Under the pieces are notes generated by a model that was not told the origin of the DNA, did no database searches, and saw nothing but the letters and a program-made list of their open reading frames with translations. This document shows, piece by piece, positions 43,218 through 50,558 of a DNA stretch of 64,000 nucleotides (position 1 is its first letter; every line of letters starts with the position of its first letter). The translations under genes and the position numbers were made by a program. Location: positions 65,246-129,245 of the forward strand of contig DASVWI010000018.1 of NCBI GenBank assembly GCA_036389675.1, written 5' to 3'. This stretch comes from DASQYE01 sp036389675. Its GTDB lineage: Bacteria; Acidobacteriota; Blastocatellia; Pyrinomonadales; Pyrinomonadaceae.

Positions 43218-44306
43218 TCAAAATTTTGCTCTAAGCTGCGCCTTCCATCCGCCGCTCCGACGGCGGCCCCTTTTGCGCCTCTTCGATTTGCCGGAGGGTG
43301 TGCGAAAAGGCACGCTCATCTTTTCCGCTGCTCGACGACGGATGCGCTCACCACTGCGGATATAACCCTGCGTAGTTCTGACGTCCACGTGGCCGAGGTA
43401 TTCACGGACGAGTTCGATGTCGCCGGTCTTCTCGTGCAGGTGGGTGGCAGCGCTGCGTCGAAGATCATGCGCAGAGAAGTGAGAGACTCCGGCTTCGTGG
43501 CCGCGACGCACGAGGGCCTTGTTGATGGTCGTCCTGCCGAGTGGCCGTAAGAGGACGGCACCCTGATTCGTGACGGGGCATAGAAGTGGCCCCTGCTCTT
43601 GCCCTCGCCGGCGGAGCCACTGGTTGAGACAGCGGCGCGCTCCTCCGTCGAGGAAGTGAACGGTGCGGTCGCGGTCGCCCTTACCGTGAACGCGCAGCTC
43701 GTGTCGGCGTGCGTCCCAGCTCGTGAGTTCAAGCCTTACGGCTTCCGAGAGACGCAGGCCTCCGGCATAGAGCAGGGTCAGAAGCGCCGCGTCGCGCGCT
43801 CCGGCGGCGGTCTCACAGGCAAGGTCGCAGACCTGGAAGAGAGACGAGATCTCAGAGGCCGAGAGTGTGCGGCCTGCACGCGCGCGGTGATCGCCGCGCA
43901 CACCCGAGACGTCCCGGATCTTCTCCAGTTCCTGGACCGACAGCTGCTCGAGGCGCCAGGCCCTCAAGGCCACGCCTTTCAATGCCGAGAGAGTAGAGTT
44001 GATGGTGGCCGGAGCATAGCCCTCAAGCCTGAGGCGACCTCTCACGTGCTCGACGTCCGTGGAGCGCAGAGCTCTCCAGTCGAAGTCGGCCAGACCCGCC
44101 TGCCGGTTATCCGTGAGCAGGCGCACAGCCTTCACCAGTTTGACACGCTGCCCGCGCGCGCCGCCCCTGGTGAGCGAGCCTAGATAGAGCTTGACGGGAG
44201 CAAGGGGATCCTCCCTGTGAAGCCGCCCGGGCCCGGAATAAGCCAGGTGCAGCGCGGCCATGGGCGAGCCGGATTCGAGCTTCAGAGTCGTGAATTTACC
44301 ACTCAT
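43218..44306 (-). CDS. Second tyrosine recombinase (XerC/D-like)
   Basis: This 362-residue recombinase has a SAM-like N-terminal core-binding domain (residues about 20-130) and a catalytic domain. It has Arg in YAGGLRLSEAVRLE, Lys in VHGKGDRDRTVHF, HxxR in SAHDLRRSAATHL, His in REYLGHVDVRTTQ and Tyr in GYIRSGE. A basic tail (SGKSKRRKRGRRRSGGWK) follows. It lacks the extra segment that marks integron integrases. It lies mid-prophage and far from either att site, so integration is more likely by the 54153 gene; this one may resolve multimers or be from another element. Confidence 0.88.
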   Translation of the reverse strand: MSGKFTTLKLESGSPMAALHLAYSGPGRLHREDPLAPVKLYLGSLTRGGARGQRVKLVKAVRLLTDNRQAGLADFDWRALRSTDVEHVRGRLRLEGYAPATINSTLSALKGVALRAWRLEQLSVQELEKIRDVSGVRGDHRARAGRTLSASEISSLFQVCDLACETAAGARDAALLTLLYAGGLRLSEAVRLELTSWDARRHELRVHGKGDRDRTVHFLDGGARRCLNQWLRRRGQEQGPLLCPVTNQGAVLLRPLGRTTINKALVRRGHEAGVSHFSAHDLRRSAATHLHEKTGDIELVREYLGHVDVRTTQGYIRSGERIRRRAAEKMSVPFRTPSGKSKRRKRGRRRSGGWKAQLRAKF

Positions 44307-44422
44307 ATTTTAGCTCCGAATTTTTGCAGCACGCGGACCCCGATTTCCGCCCCATCTAGCGAGTGACAGGTGACATGTGAAAACAAGTTTTCGGCCAATA
44401 AAATCTGCCTTTCGCGCCGGGA

Positions 44423-44445
44423 GGGGGCCGCCTGCCCCCGCTTTT
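44423..44445 (+). terminator. Possible terminator hairpin (plus strand)
   Basis: GGGGGC (44423-44428) pairs with GCCCCC (44434-44439) around CGCCT and is followed by GCTTTTT. There is no plus-strand gene upstream, so it may stop antisense transcription between the initiator and the recombinase gene. Confidence 0.35.
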
Positions 44446-44503
44446 TCCATCTGGGTGATGAGAATATGTTTTTTCAACACCCAAAACGGGCCGCCGGAGC
44501 CCC

Positions 44504-45394
44504 CTAAATCGCCGCTTCGGAGGCGGTCACGAACTTCGCGATCAGCCGCTCCCTCACTTCCTCGTCCAGCGGCATCTCGTCAATGATCGCCTGCGCTCCC
44601 CGCGAGTCGTGGGACAGCATCGAGCGGATACGATTGAGCGCTTCGCCGTAGAACAGATTCTTGCTCTCGGGCTCGGCCCGTGCTTTGGCGATCTGCTCCG
44701 GGGTGCGACTCAAAAACTGCTCGATCAACTCGTCGGCTGTCCCGTCGCGGTAACGCGCATAGGCGACGGCATCCGGATCGGAGAGGCGCGAGCCCGGTTG
44801 CGCGGCACGATGGCTCGCCCAATGCTGGCAATCCCTGAGCGTGAAGCGAGAACACACACCCACTCCTGGCAACCGGGGCTGCGGCTCCGTCAGAGGAGAC
44901 TCTTCGGGTGGACGTGTGGGTGGGGGTTCAGTGGCGGTTCCTACTGGCGGTTCATCCTTATATGCGCGACCACCGGAGTTCACTACCCGTGGTGAACTCA
45001 TCAGTTCACTACGTGGTGAACTTATTACTTCACTACCGTGGTGAACTGAGTTCACCACGGGTAGTGAACTCAGTTCACTACCCCCCTCGTGGCTATGCTC
45101 GCAATCGATCTCGTGAAAGTGATAGACATTGGTGTCGAAATCACCTTCGTCGCTCAGGCGTTTGCTGACGCATAAGACCCCCTTCTGCCTGACACGCCCC
45201 AGCAGTGTGCGCACGTGACGGGTCGTCATCAGCGTGTCTTTCGCCAGGGTGGCCGCCGAAGGCCACGCGCCCCTTTTCTCTTCGTTATGGTAATCGGCCA
45301 GGATCAACAGCAGCAGCTTCTCGCTGCGCGTGAAGGGCGCGCCGTCGGGCGCCGTCTTCAAGGGCTTCACGTATGCGGTCGCTTTCCAGCTCAT
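44504..45394 (-). CDS. Phage replication initiator, winged-helix, with internal origin
   Basis: This 296-residue protein has an N-terminal winged-helix domain (FTRSEKLLLLILADYHNEEK, GAWPSAATLAKDTLMTTRHV then RTLLGRVRQKG) as in phage replisome organisers. A low-complexity Ser/Pro/Val linker and a helical C-terminal domain (ESKNLFYGEALNRIRSMLSH...) follow. The linker is encoded by an array of palindromic repeats at 44978-45083. An initiator gene containing its own iterons is the arrangement of lambda O. No helicase or helicase loader gene is visible, so the host helicase may be recruited directly. Confidence 0.75.
   Translation of the reverse strand: MSWKATAYVKPLKTAPDGAPFTRSEKLLLLILADYHNEEKRGAWPSAATLAKDTLMTTRHVRTLLGRVRQKGVLCVSKRLSDEGDFDTNVYHFHEIDCEHSHEGGSELSSLPVVNSVHHGSEVISSPRSELMSSPRVVNSGGRAYKDEPPVGTATEPPPTRPPEESPLTEPQPRLPGVGVCSRFTLRDCQHWASHRAAQPGSRLSDPDAVAYARYRDGTADELIEQFLSRTPEQIAKARAEPESKNLFYGEALNRIRSMLSHDSRGAQAIIDEMPLDEEVRERLIAKFVTASEAAI
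44978..45083. repeat. Iteron array, putative phage replication origin
   Basis: There are four near-palindromic units of about 18-22 bp plus a half unit, all built from GTTCACTAC and its complement. They start near 44978, 45004, 45029, 45050 and 45073, so the spacing is about 21-26 bp. Unit 2 reads GTTCACTACGTGGTGAAC. Unit 4 is an inverted copy of unit 1. They lie within the initiator coding sequence and keep its reading frame open. Confidence 0.8.
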
Positions 45395-45498
45395 AGAGCG
45401 GTTTCAGCTTCCTTTCCCGGGAGAAGAGCAAAGAGCGAGCAGCGCCCCGGCGCAGGCGGTGCTGCTCGCTCGAAAGTTTTGACCGATAGTTGCGATCT

Positions 45499-45663
45499 TC
45501 ATTGATTCACGGCGCGCGCTCGCTCCCGCCAGAGGCGAAAGACATCCAGCATGGCCCACAGCAAAATGATGATGGGGTGGCGCAGGGGCGCGCCCGCTCG
45601 ATCATCTTCGATCCGCATATAGCTCCACGACTGCCGCTGCAGTTCCTGCAAACTATGATTCAC
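45499..45663 (-). CDS. Small 54-residue phage protein with strong ribosome site
   Basis: The GTG start at 45663 is preceded by a near-perfect Shine-Dalgarno (TAAGGAGGTG). The product (VNHSLQELQRQSWSYMRIED...) has a hydrophobic C-terminal helix, PIIILLWAMLDVFRLW. It overlaps the end of the upstream HTH gene by 11 bp. A small membrane-associated or regulatory protein is possible; no homologue was recognised. Confidence 0.55.
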   Translation of the reverse strand: MNHSLQELQRQSWSYMRIEDDRAGAPLRHPIIILLWAMLDVFRLWRERARAVNQ

Positions 45664-45958
45664 GATGAAGCACCTCCTTACTTCTCTTTCGCATCCTGCT
45701 CCGATCCAGCAATTTGAAAGCCCGTGTGCGAGGCGTCTGCGCCGCCTGTGCGCTGTCCTGTAGCCACTTATCCACATGGCCGCGAAACCAGCCGAGGGGC
45801 TTTCGGCGCGCGAGCGGAATCTCTTTCACTCCGCCCTTACGATCCTTGATCGTGCGCTCGGCAAGGCCGGTGCGCTCGTGGATGTATTCCCACCCGACGA
45901 TGTCGTTGGGACGGTCAGCTTCAAGTGGAACCAGAACGAAAATCAGGTGAACGCTCAT
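45653..45958 (-). CDS. Small HTH (excisionase/AlpA-like) phage protein
   Basis: This 101-residue protein has a predicted DNA-binding helix-turn-helix, IVGWEYIHERTGLAERTIKD, then KPLGWFRGHVDKWLQDSAQ. 'W-x-Y-I-x-x-x-T-G-L-x-x-x-T-I' followed by a charged patch and 'G...R..VDKWL' is characteristic of excisionase/AlpA-type regulators. It starts 3 bp after the upstream stop and belongs to the early leftward operon. Confidence 0.68.
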   Translation of the reverse strand: MSVHLIFVLVPLEADRPNDIVGWEYIHERTGLAERTIKDRKGGVKEIPLARRKPLGWFRGHVDKWLQDSAQAAQTPRTRAFKLLDRSRMRKRSKEVLHRES

Positions 45959-45961
45959 GAC

Positions 45962-46519
45962 TCACCCCGCGGAAGATAGGGAGCGGGCAGGGACAGGCTG
46001 ACCCTCATCGAACCTGTCTCGCTGCCCGCCTGGGAGGCCCGCAGTCGCCCCAAGAGAGCGGGCCTCAACCATCGCCAGAAGTCGGCGCTTGATCGCGATG
46101 TCCTCGACCAATTCTTTCCTGATCGCCTGTGGATCGCGGTCGAGGATGGCCTCACGAATGGAGTCGGCGCCTTCGTCAACGGCGCGCGCCACGGTCGCCG
46201 TCCAGTCGTCGTGCTGGAGCAAATCGCGCTCACGTAGGGCCTGCACGCGGGCGCGAAAATCTTCATAGAGGAACTCGGCTCCGGCACGGTTCGCCAGCCA
46301 GAGGGCCTGGAACCAGCGCCAGAAGGCACTGTAGTAATCAACGCGTTGCCCGCGGATAGGTGCCTCGCCCTGGCGGTAGACCAGGCGCACGGAGCAGCGG
46401 CGCATGCCGAGCCGGAGAAGAGCGAGGCGAATCTGTTTGGCGAAGCCGCCGATGGCGGTGAGATTGGCTTCGTAGGGTTGCACTTCATGAGTCTCTGACT
46501 CCTGCCCTAAAGGGTTCAA
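45962..46519 (-). CDS. Hypothetical early phage protein
   Basis: This protein of up to 185 residues is largely helical, rich in Arg, Ala and Leu (VDYYSAFWRWFQALWLANRA, EDFRARVQALRERDLLQHDD). The longest start is TTG 46519 without a good ribosome site; GTG 46483 is an alternative. It lies between the Cro-like gene and the HTH gene. A competing reading frame across the same bases has a shadow-like Ser/Pro/Arg composition. Confidence 0.55.
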   Translation of the reverse strand: MNPLGQESETHEVQPYEANLTAIGGFAKQIRLALLRLGMRRCSVRLVYRQGEAPIRGQRVDYYSAFWRWFQALWLANRAGAEFLYEDFRARVQALRERDLLQHDDWTATVARAVDEGADSIREAILDRDPQAIRKELVEDIAIKRRLLAMVEARSLGATAGLPGGQRDRFDEGQPVPARSLSSAG

Positions 46520-46592
46520 AAACTGTGGGCCGGTGAACTGTCTGCGCGCATCCCCTCACGCTACAGTCCAGGGCTGTGCAAGATCATGCCCG

Positions 46593-46811
46593 TCACGCCG
46601 CGGCTGATTCGGTCGCTTCTTTGGGCGGATATACGTCAGCCATCGTCAGGCCCAGTGCCTTGAGCACAGCTTCGAGCTTGGACGGCATGACGATCTTGCC
46701 GTTGACGATTCGGGAGATTGTCGGGCGGGAGACATGGGCCATTTCGGCAAGCTGTTCGCCGTTGATGCCCTGCGTGACCATTGCGAGTTTGATGGGAAGT
46801 GGGTTATGCAC
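46593..46811 (-). CDS. Cro/C1-type HTH regulator
   Basis: This 72-residue protein is an XRE-fold DNA-binding domain (VTQGINGEQLAEMAHVSRPT, ISRIVNGKIVMPSKLEAVL). It has a GTG start with AGGAG upstream. Position as the second gene of the leftward operon, opposite the CI-like repressor, suggests a Cro-like role in the lytic switch. Confidence 0.8.
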   Translation of the reverse strand: MHNPLPIKLAMVTQGINGEQLAEMAHVSRPTISRIVNGKIVMPSKLEAVLKALGLTMADVYPPKEATESAAA

Positions 46812-46822
46812 TGGTAATTCTC

Positions 46823-47125
46823 CTAGCTTTCAGTTTTTAGCGTTCCTGATGATTTATCAGATTGGGAACACCTCGATTGGTAGTCAGCCAGCATCTCGGC
46901 AAGCGTGTTGGCAATGTTCTGGGCGCTCTTTAAGTCGAGGCTTAGGCGTAGCTTTTCGCCGCCACGTATTGTGAGTGTCAGGCCGAGGCGCCCATAGATG
47001 TCCACCGGCAACGTTCCGCTCCACCACGCTCTGATAAAGGAAGCGGGCGTTAAACCCAACGCATACCTGACTGGCTGTTCTTTGGCGGCTTGAACAGATG
47101 TCTTTGCTCCATGTTGCTCCGGCAT
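46823..47125 (-). CDS. First gene of the early leftward operon, unknown
   Basis: This 100-residue protein (MPEQHGAKTSVQAAKEQPVR...) has a strand-rich middle (PVDIYGRLGLTLTIRGGEKL, then RLSLDLKSAQNIANTL). It is transcribed directly from the operator-controlled promoter at 47176-47205. The ATG at 47125 is chosen because the longer frame would include the operator. A regulatory or takeover function is possible. Confidence 0.6.
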   Translation of the reverse strand: MPEQHGAKTSVQAAKEQPVRYALGLTPASFIRAWWSGTLPVDIYGRLGLTLTIRGGEKLRLSLDLKSAQNIANTLAEMLADYQSRCSQSDKSSGTLKTES

Positions 47126-47152
47126 CTTGCCCCCCTTTCCCACTGGCATCTG

Positions 47153-47174
47153 GTTGCTACCAATAGGTAGCAAC
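47153..47174. promoter_or_regulatory. Palindromic repressor operator
   Basis: Arms GTTGCTACC (47153-47161) and GGTAGCAAC (47166-47174) form a perfect 9-bp inverted repeat around AATA. It lies between the divergent early operon and repressor gene, just downstream of the leftward -10 box. A related half-site (TTGGTAGCA) occurs at about 47231 inside the repressor gene. It is the probable binding site of the CI-like repressor. Confidence 0.75.
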
Positions 47175-47175
47175 T

Positions 47176-47205
47176 CTTATACGCTCGTCTTTTACGCTAT
47201 GTCAA
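47176..47205 (-). promoter_or_regulatory. Leftward early promoter
   Basis: On the minus strand, TTGACA (47205-47200) and TATAAG (47181-47176) are separated by 18 bp. The operator palindrome starts 2 bp past the -10 box, so a bound repressor would block transcription of the early leftward operon. Confidence 0.7.
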
Positions 47206-47660
47206 GCATTATTTACAACGAGTCAATCCGCATTGGTAGCACTGAAAATGATAGAAATTTCGCTGTGGATAGGAAGCAGACAGAAGGGCTAGCGGACTAT
47301 GTCCGGCGTGTGAGAAATGAAAAAGGATTCTCACTCTTGGATGTTCAACGCCATAGCCGCAACCAAATTGCCGGAAGCTATGTCTCTCGGATTGAGAATG
47401 GTATTGCTGATCCTGAAGGTGTCACCCCAAAGAAACTGCAAGCCCTTGCTAAAGGCTTACAGGTTTCAGAGGACGAAATATTTGCGGTGGCGCGTGGGTT
47501 ATCACCAAATGGAGAGGAACCTGGCGAGTTGGAGCATGAAGTAGCAGTTATGTTTTACGGTTGGAAAGATGCCTCCGAGGAAGATAGAGCTGTGACTCTG
47601 GAGGCTCTGAAGATGATCGCCGAAAGCTTCCAGCGGCGGCGCAATAAAAAGAAGAAGTAG
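47199..47660 (+). CDS. CI-like XRE repressor
   Basis: This 153-residue protein has an XRE helix-turn-helix domain at about 28-95 (LADYVRRVRNEKGFSLLDVQ, SRNQIAGSYVSRIENGIADP) and a helical C-terminal region. It lacks a LexA-like self-cleavage domain. Together with the following ImmA-like metallopeptidase this is the ImmR/ImmA type of lysogeny switch. The ATG at 47199 has almost no leader if transcription begins near the TTATAC at 47178. Confidence 0.85.
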   Translation: MSSIIYNESIRIGSTENDRNFAVDRKQTEGLADYVRRVRNEKGFSLLDVQRHSRNQIAGSYVSRIENGIADPEGVTPKKLQALAKGLQVSEDEIFAVARGLSPNGEEPGELEHEVAVMFYGWKDASEEDRAVTLEALKMIAESFQRRRNKKKK

Positions 47661-47674
47661 ACTCCTCGCGTTTT

Positions 47675-48136
47675 ATGAATTTACTCCTCCCAGCGATCAA
47701 GCGGGCTGTACCTAGCTTTAATAAGCGTCCACACACGGTTGAGGACTTTTGGAGAATCTGCCGTCGTCAAAGGCCGTACATACGAGTCCATGAAATCCCG
47801 CTGGGCCAACCCGGCCTATACAGTGTTGAATTCGATGGGACGCCGCATATCTATATCAACAACAGGTTGAGGGGCTTGGAATGGTTAGAGGCAGGTTTTC
47901 ATGAGATGGGACATCACTTCCTGCACAAGCCCGCATTGCATACGGCGGCCTACTACTTCCGAATGGAGCCGCCGACTAAAGAAGAACATGAAGCGCAGGC
48001 CTTCGCAGAGATCATGATGATCCCGCAGCCTCTCATGTTTGAGATTTTGGAGTCTCCCGATTACATCGAGCACTGGGGATTTGCAGAAAGATTATTCACT
48101 GGTCGTTGTGATCTCTTCGCTCGATATACCGTCTAG
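47675..48136 (+). CDS. ImmA/IrrE-type metallopeptidase
   Basis: This 153-residue zinc protease has HEMGHH (in LEAGFHEMGHHFLHKPAL) and a downstream Glu-rich helix, EEHEAQAFAEIMMIPQPLM, typical of the ImmA/IrrE family (DUF955). Known members cut the partner repressor after DNA damage to induce the element. It lies 14 bp after the CI-like gene in the same direction. Confidence 0.9.
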   Translation: MNLLLPAIKRAVPSFNKRPHTVEDFWRICRRQRPYIRVHEIPLGQPGLYSVEFDGTPHIYINNRLRGLEWLEAGFHEMGHHFLHKPALHTAAYYFRMEPPTKEEHEAQAFAEIMMIPQPLMFEILESPDYIEHWGFAERLFTGRCDLFARYTV

Positions 48137-48192
48137 TTTCTGCGCCAGTCTCTCGAACTGGCTCCTATCCCTTGCTCTGAAAGGAATATTCG

Positions 48193-48771
48193 ATGAGATC
48201 AAAGATGCTCGGCGGTTTTCTACTTCTCATACTGTTAGCTTCGACAGCTTTTGCGCAAATGTCCGGGCCTGACAAAAAAGATGTTTTAGGCTGGCAAGAA
48301 ACCCGATGGGGGATGACTCAGGACGAACTATTCAAGCTCTTTAGTGATTCAATTGTGAAACGGTCGCAAAGGAATTTTTACCTCAAGCCCGGAGGGAGTA
48401 GTGAGCGATACGGATATGTTGATTATGTGATACCGGAGATGAAGGTCGCCGGAGATGTATTTGAAGTCAGTTTCGTGATGGACATAAAAACTTACCAGTT
48501 GATTGAAGTCGATCTTAGTTTAAAGGATTATAAAAAGGCCGCTTCGACTCAAAGTATCGTTTTCGATAAATTGGAAGAATTGCTTACCCAAAAGTACGGA
48601 CCCCCAACCTACAAAAATGAATCCATTACAAGCGTGGTAAATCGTGTTCGGCATTGGGCTTTCCATACAACGACTATCAAGCTTGATTTCCACTATATGA
48701 AGGGGATCGACATGACCATATTCCATCTTACTTATGAGCCTTCCAAGAACGAAGATTTGGAGAAATTGTAG
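48193..48771 (+). CDS. Secreted hypothetical protein (prophage cargo)
   Basis: This 192-residue protein has a signal peptide (MRSKMLGGFLLLILLASTAFAQ) and a soluble domain beginning VLGWQETRWGMTQDELFKLF. An AAGGA site precedes the ATG. The 'WGMTxxEL' opening is common in secreted proteins of uncertain role. It follows the immunity genes and is probably expressed from the lysogen. Confidence 0.65.
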   Translation: MRSKMLGGFLLLILLASTAFAQMSGPDKKDVLGWQETRWGMTQDELFKLFSDSIVKRSQRNFYLKPGGSSERYGYVDYVIPEMKVAGDVFEVSFVMDIKTYQLIEVDLSLKDYKKAASTQSIVFDKLEELLTQKYGPPTYKNESITSVVNRVRHWAFHTTTIKLDFHYMKGIDMTIFHLTYEPSKNEDLEKL

Positions 48772-48809
48772 CTGGGTAAACATTCCTCTCTTGCCGAAAG
48801 GGTTAAGCG

Positions 48810-49313
48810 ATGAAGCCTTTCCTCAAAGTTGCAGCCCTCACTCTAATTGTCTTGAACGGCGCATCACTCGCCTTTGGCCAAGATAGTGACGCAAAGATCC
48901 TCGCCGAATCGGAGTTCGGTGACATTTCAGAACTCAAGGATTTGCATAGGGTGTTCATTGTCGCTGATACCCTTCAGTCACGGGGCATCATCGTCAAAGA
49001 GTTTTCCAAGTACAAAGGGATTGAACTCGCCAGCCGAGCGGAAGATGCGGAATTCATCATAGGATTTGAAATTAAATCACAATCGACAGGGGCCAGCATT
49101 ATCGGGCCGAGTGTGACCAACGACGTAACCTATTATGGATATATGTACGCGGTTGTTGCGGTGCGCACTGGAGACAAGCCGCGTTTGCGCATTCTTTGGA
49201 ATACACAAAAAAGCCAAGCGGTGAGCGGCGGATTTACATTATCGAGACATCCGGCGACGAATGCCTCGCGCGAGTTTATCAAAGCATTGAAGAAAGTACG
49301 CGGGGAGAAATGA
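48810..49313 (+). CDS. Secreted hypothetical protein (prophage cargo)
   Basis: This 167-residue protein has a signal peptide (MKPFLKVAALTLIVLNGASLAFG) and a mixed alpha/beta domain with VFIVADTLQSRGIIVKEF and DAEFIIGFEIKSQS. This resembles small periplasmic or envelope proteins of acidobacteria. It lies 38 bp after another secreted cargo gene and is followed by a hairpin. No enzyme motif was seen. Confidence 0.65.
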   Translation: MKPFLKVAALTLIVLNGASLAFGQDSDAKILAESEFGDISELKDLHRVFIVADTLQSRGIIVKEFSKYKGIELASRAEDAEFIIGFEIKSQSTGASIIGPSVTNDVTYYGYMYAVVAVRTGDKPRLRILWNTQKSQAVSGGFTLSRHPATNASREFIKALKKVRGEK

Positions 49314-49331
49314 TTGCCTCGCCGGGATATA

Positions 49332-49354
49332 AAAATCGTCAAATTTACGATTTT
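49332..49354 (+). terminator. AT-rich stem-loop after the secreted cargo genes
   Basis: AAAATCGT (49332-49339) pairs with ACGATTTT (49347-49354) around CAAATTT. The hairpin is weak in GC but ends in a T run and lies 18 bp after the stop codon at 49313. Confidence 0.5.
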
Positions 49355-49407
49355 CAACTCTATGGGTTCTTGACCCATTCGACACCGCTGTTCGTTATGA
49401 AGACCTG

Positions 49408-49599
49408 CACGCCGCACATTTCGGGTTATGAGTTAGGCAAACTTGAACCGCCGCTGATTGTCTTGTTGAAGTATGCCAGGCGGCTGGGGTCCCAGTAGAA
49501 TTACTGATTGATGACAGGCGGGACTTGCCAGAGAACTTACCGGCGGGCTCTACTGTGTGGGTGATGAAACGCGATCAGTTGCGGCCACAGCGCCGGTGA
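49408..49599 (+). pseudogene. Broken XRE-regulator remnant (frameshifted C-terminal part)
   Basis: The first part reads HISGYELGKLEPPLIVLLKY then ARRLG in one frame and stops at TAG 49495-49497 (49490-49497 CCCCAGTAG context). In the next frame it continues VELLIDDRRDLPENLP and ends at TGA 49597. Restoring one G near 49488 rejoins ARRLGVPVELLIDD, a typical ending of acidobacterial XRE regulators. The N-terminal helix-turn-helix is missing. It is therefore a decayed regulator lying directly in front of the methyltransferase island. Confidence 0.7.
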
Positions 49600-49600
49600 G

Positions 49601-50320
49601 ATGGTAAATTCATCTATGCCAGATCGTAAACAGTCCTTTCGCTCTGCCCCACCCTTAATCCCGCCCAACACTAAACAGGTACGTCGTATCAATATCGCTT
49701 TGCTCCGGTGGGGACCCGTCCGTGACTTCCCTTGGCGAAATAAGCCTCTCTCGCCTTTTCAGATACTCATAGCCGAGAGTCTTCTAGCGCGCACCCGCGC
49801 CGAAGCGGTCGCCAAGGTGATCGAAAAGATGTGGCAGCGATTCCCGACTCCAAGCGACTTGGCATCCGCTCCAGTCGAGAAGGTCGCCGAGATCATCGCA
49901 CCACTAGGCTTGAGAAAACGAGCGGAGATGCTTCGCTCTTGCGCGGTTTCTGTGAAGAGCAACGGTGATGTACCTAACGACAGATCAGCGTTACTAGGAA
50001 TGGCGGGAGTAGGTGGATATGTCGCAGATGCGGTGCGAGTCTTCGCCTTCAATGAACGTGTCATTCCAATCGACGCTGTGATCGGTCGCGTATTAAGAAG
50101 GGTACTGGGTTATCAAAGCTTCGGCCCCGCCTATGCTGATCGTGCTCTTTGGCAGGTCGCTCAGCTATTCGCCACCACCCATGATGCTCGCCAAGTCACC
50201 GCCGCCTTGTTAGATTTGGGAGCTTTGATCTGTTTACCGGAACACCCCCGATGTCCTTCCTGTCCGCTGAGGCATTGTTGTGTATATGGCGTAGAGCAAT
50301 TAAAAGCTGCGTCTAACTAA
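49601..50320 (+). CDS. HhH-GPD DNA glycosylase, probably T:G mismatch type
   Basis: This 239-residue member of the MutY/Nth superfamily has RDFPWRNKPLSPFQILIAES and RTRAEAV at the N-terminus. The HhH motif is MAGVGGYVADAVRVF. The catalytic Asp is in VIPIDAVIGRVL, and the 4Fe-4S ligands are in CLPEHPRCPSCPLRHCC. At the position of the Nth Lys and MutY Ser there is a Tyr (GGY), as in Mig.Mth-type thymine glycosylases that repair T:G made by 5-methylcytosine deamination. The C5-methyltransferase next door fits that role. True MutY is longer (about 350 aa) and has a C-terminal Nudix-like domain, which is absent. Confidence 0.75.
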   Translation: MVNSSMPDRKQSFRSAPPLIPPNTKQVRRINIALLRWGPVRDFPWRNKPLSPFQILIAESLLARTRAEAVAKVIEKMWQRFPTPSDLASAPVEKVAEIIAPLGLRKRAEMLRSCAVSVKSNGDVPNDRSALLGMAGVGGYVADAVRVFAFNERVIPIDAVIGRVLRRVLGYQSFGPAYADRALWQVAQLFATTHDARQVTAALLDLGALICLPEHPRCPSCPLRHCCVYGVEQLKAASN

Positions 50321-50558
50321 CACCATTTTTAGTAAATAACTTTGCTCATTTTGTATTGTTGTAGACGCGAATCGATAATTAATGTTACCCTGCAAGATTT
50401 TGTTATTTACATCCCACCATCTAATTGTTATCTTATGCGCTGTATGAATACTTGACACTCTGTGCCGGTTCGTGCGCTACGGCGATCCGCGTGAATACTC
50501 ATCCGACGCCTTTTCTATCTCGCGGCGTCTCAATCAGTGCGCTAACGATCACGACACA

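Noticed and set aside
43218..44306. Reading the mid-prophage recombinase as an integron integrase
   Set aside because: It lacks the extra segment between the second and third catalytic patches that defines IntI; it is XerC/D-like.
44978..45083. Possible CRISPR array
   Set aside because: Units are palindromic, overlap in spacing, lack unique spacers of 30 bp or more, and lie inside a coding gene; iterons fit better.
45955..46488. Alternative 177-aa frame across the early hypothetical gene
   Set aside because: It is Ser/Pro/Arg-rich without structure; the other frame gives balanced helical protein.
49196..49407. Start of the 100-codon ORF overlapping the secreted cargo gene
   Set aside because: The part before about 49400 is a shadow of the 167-aa secreted protein and of the terminator; only the C-terminal end matches an XRE regulator remnant.
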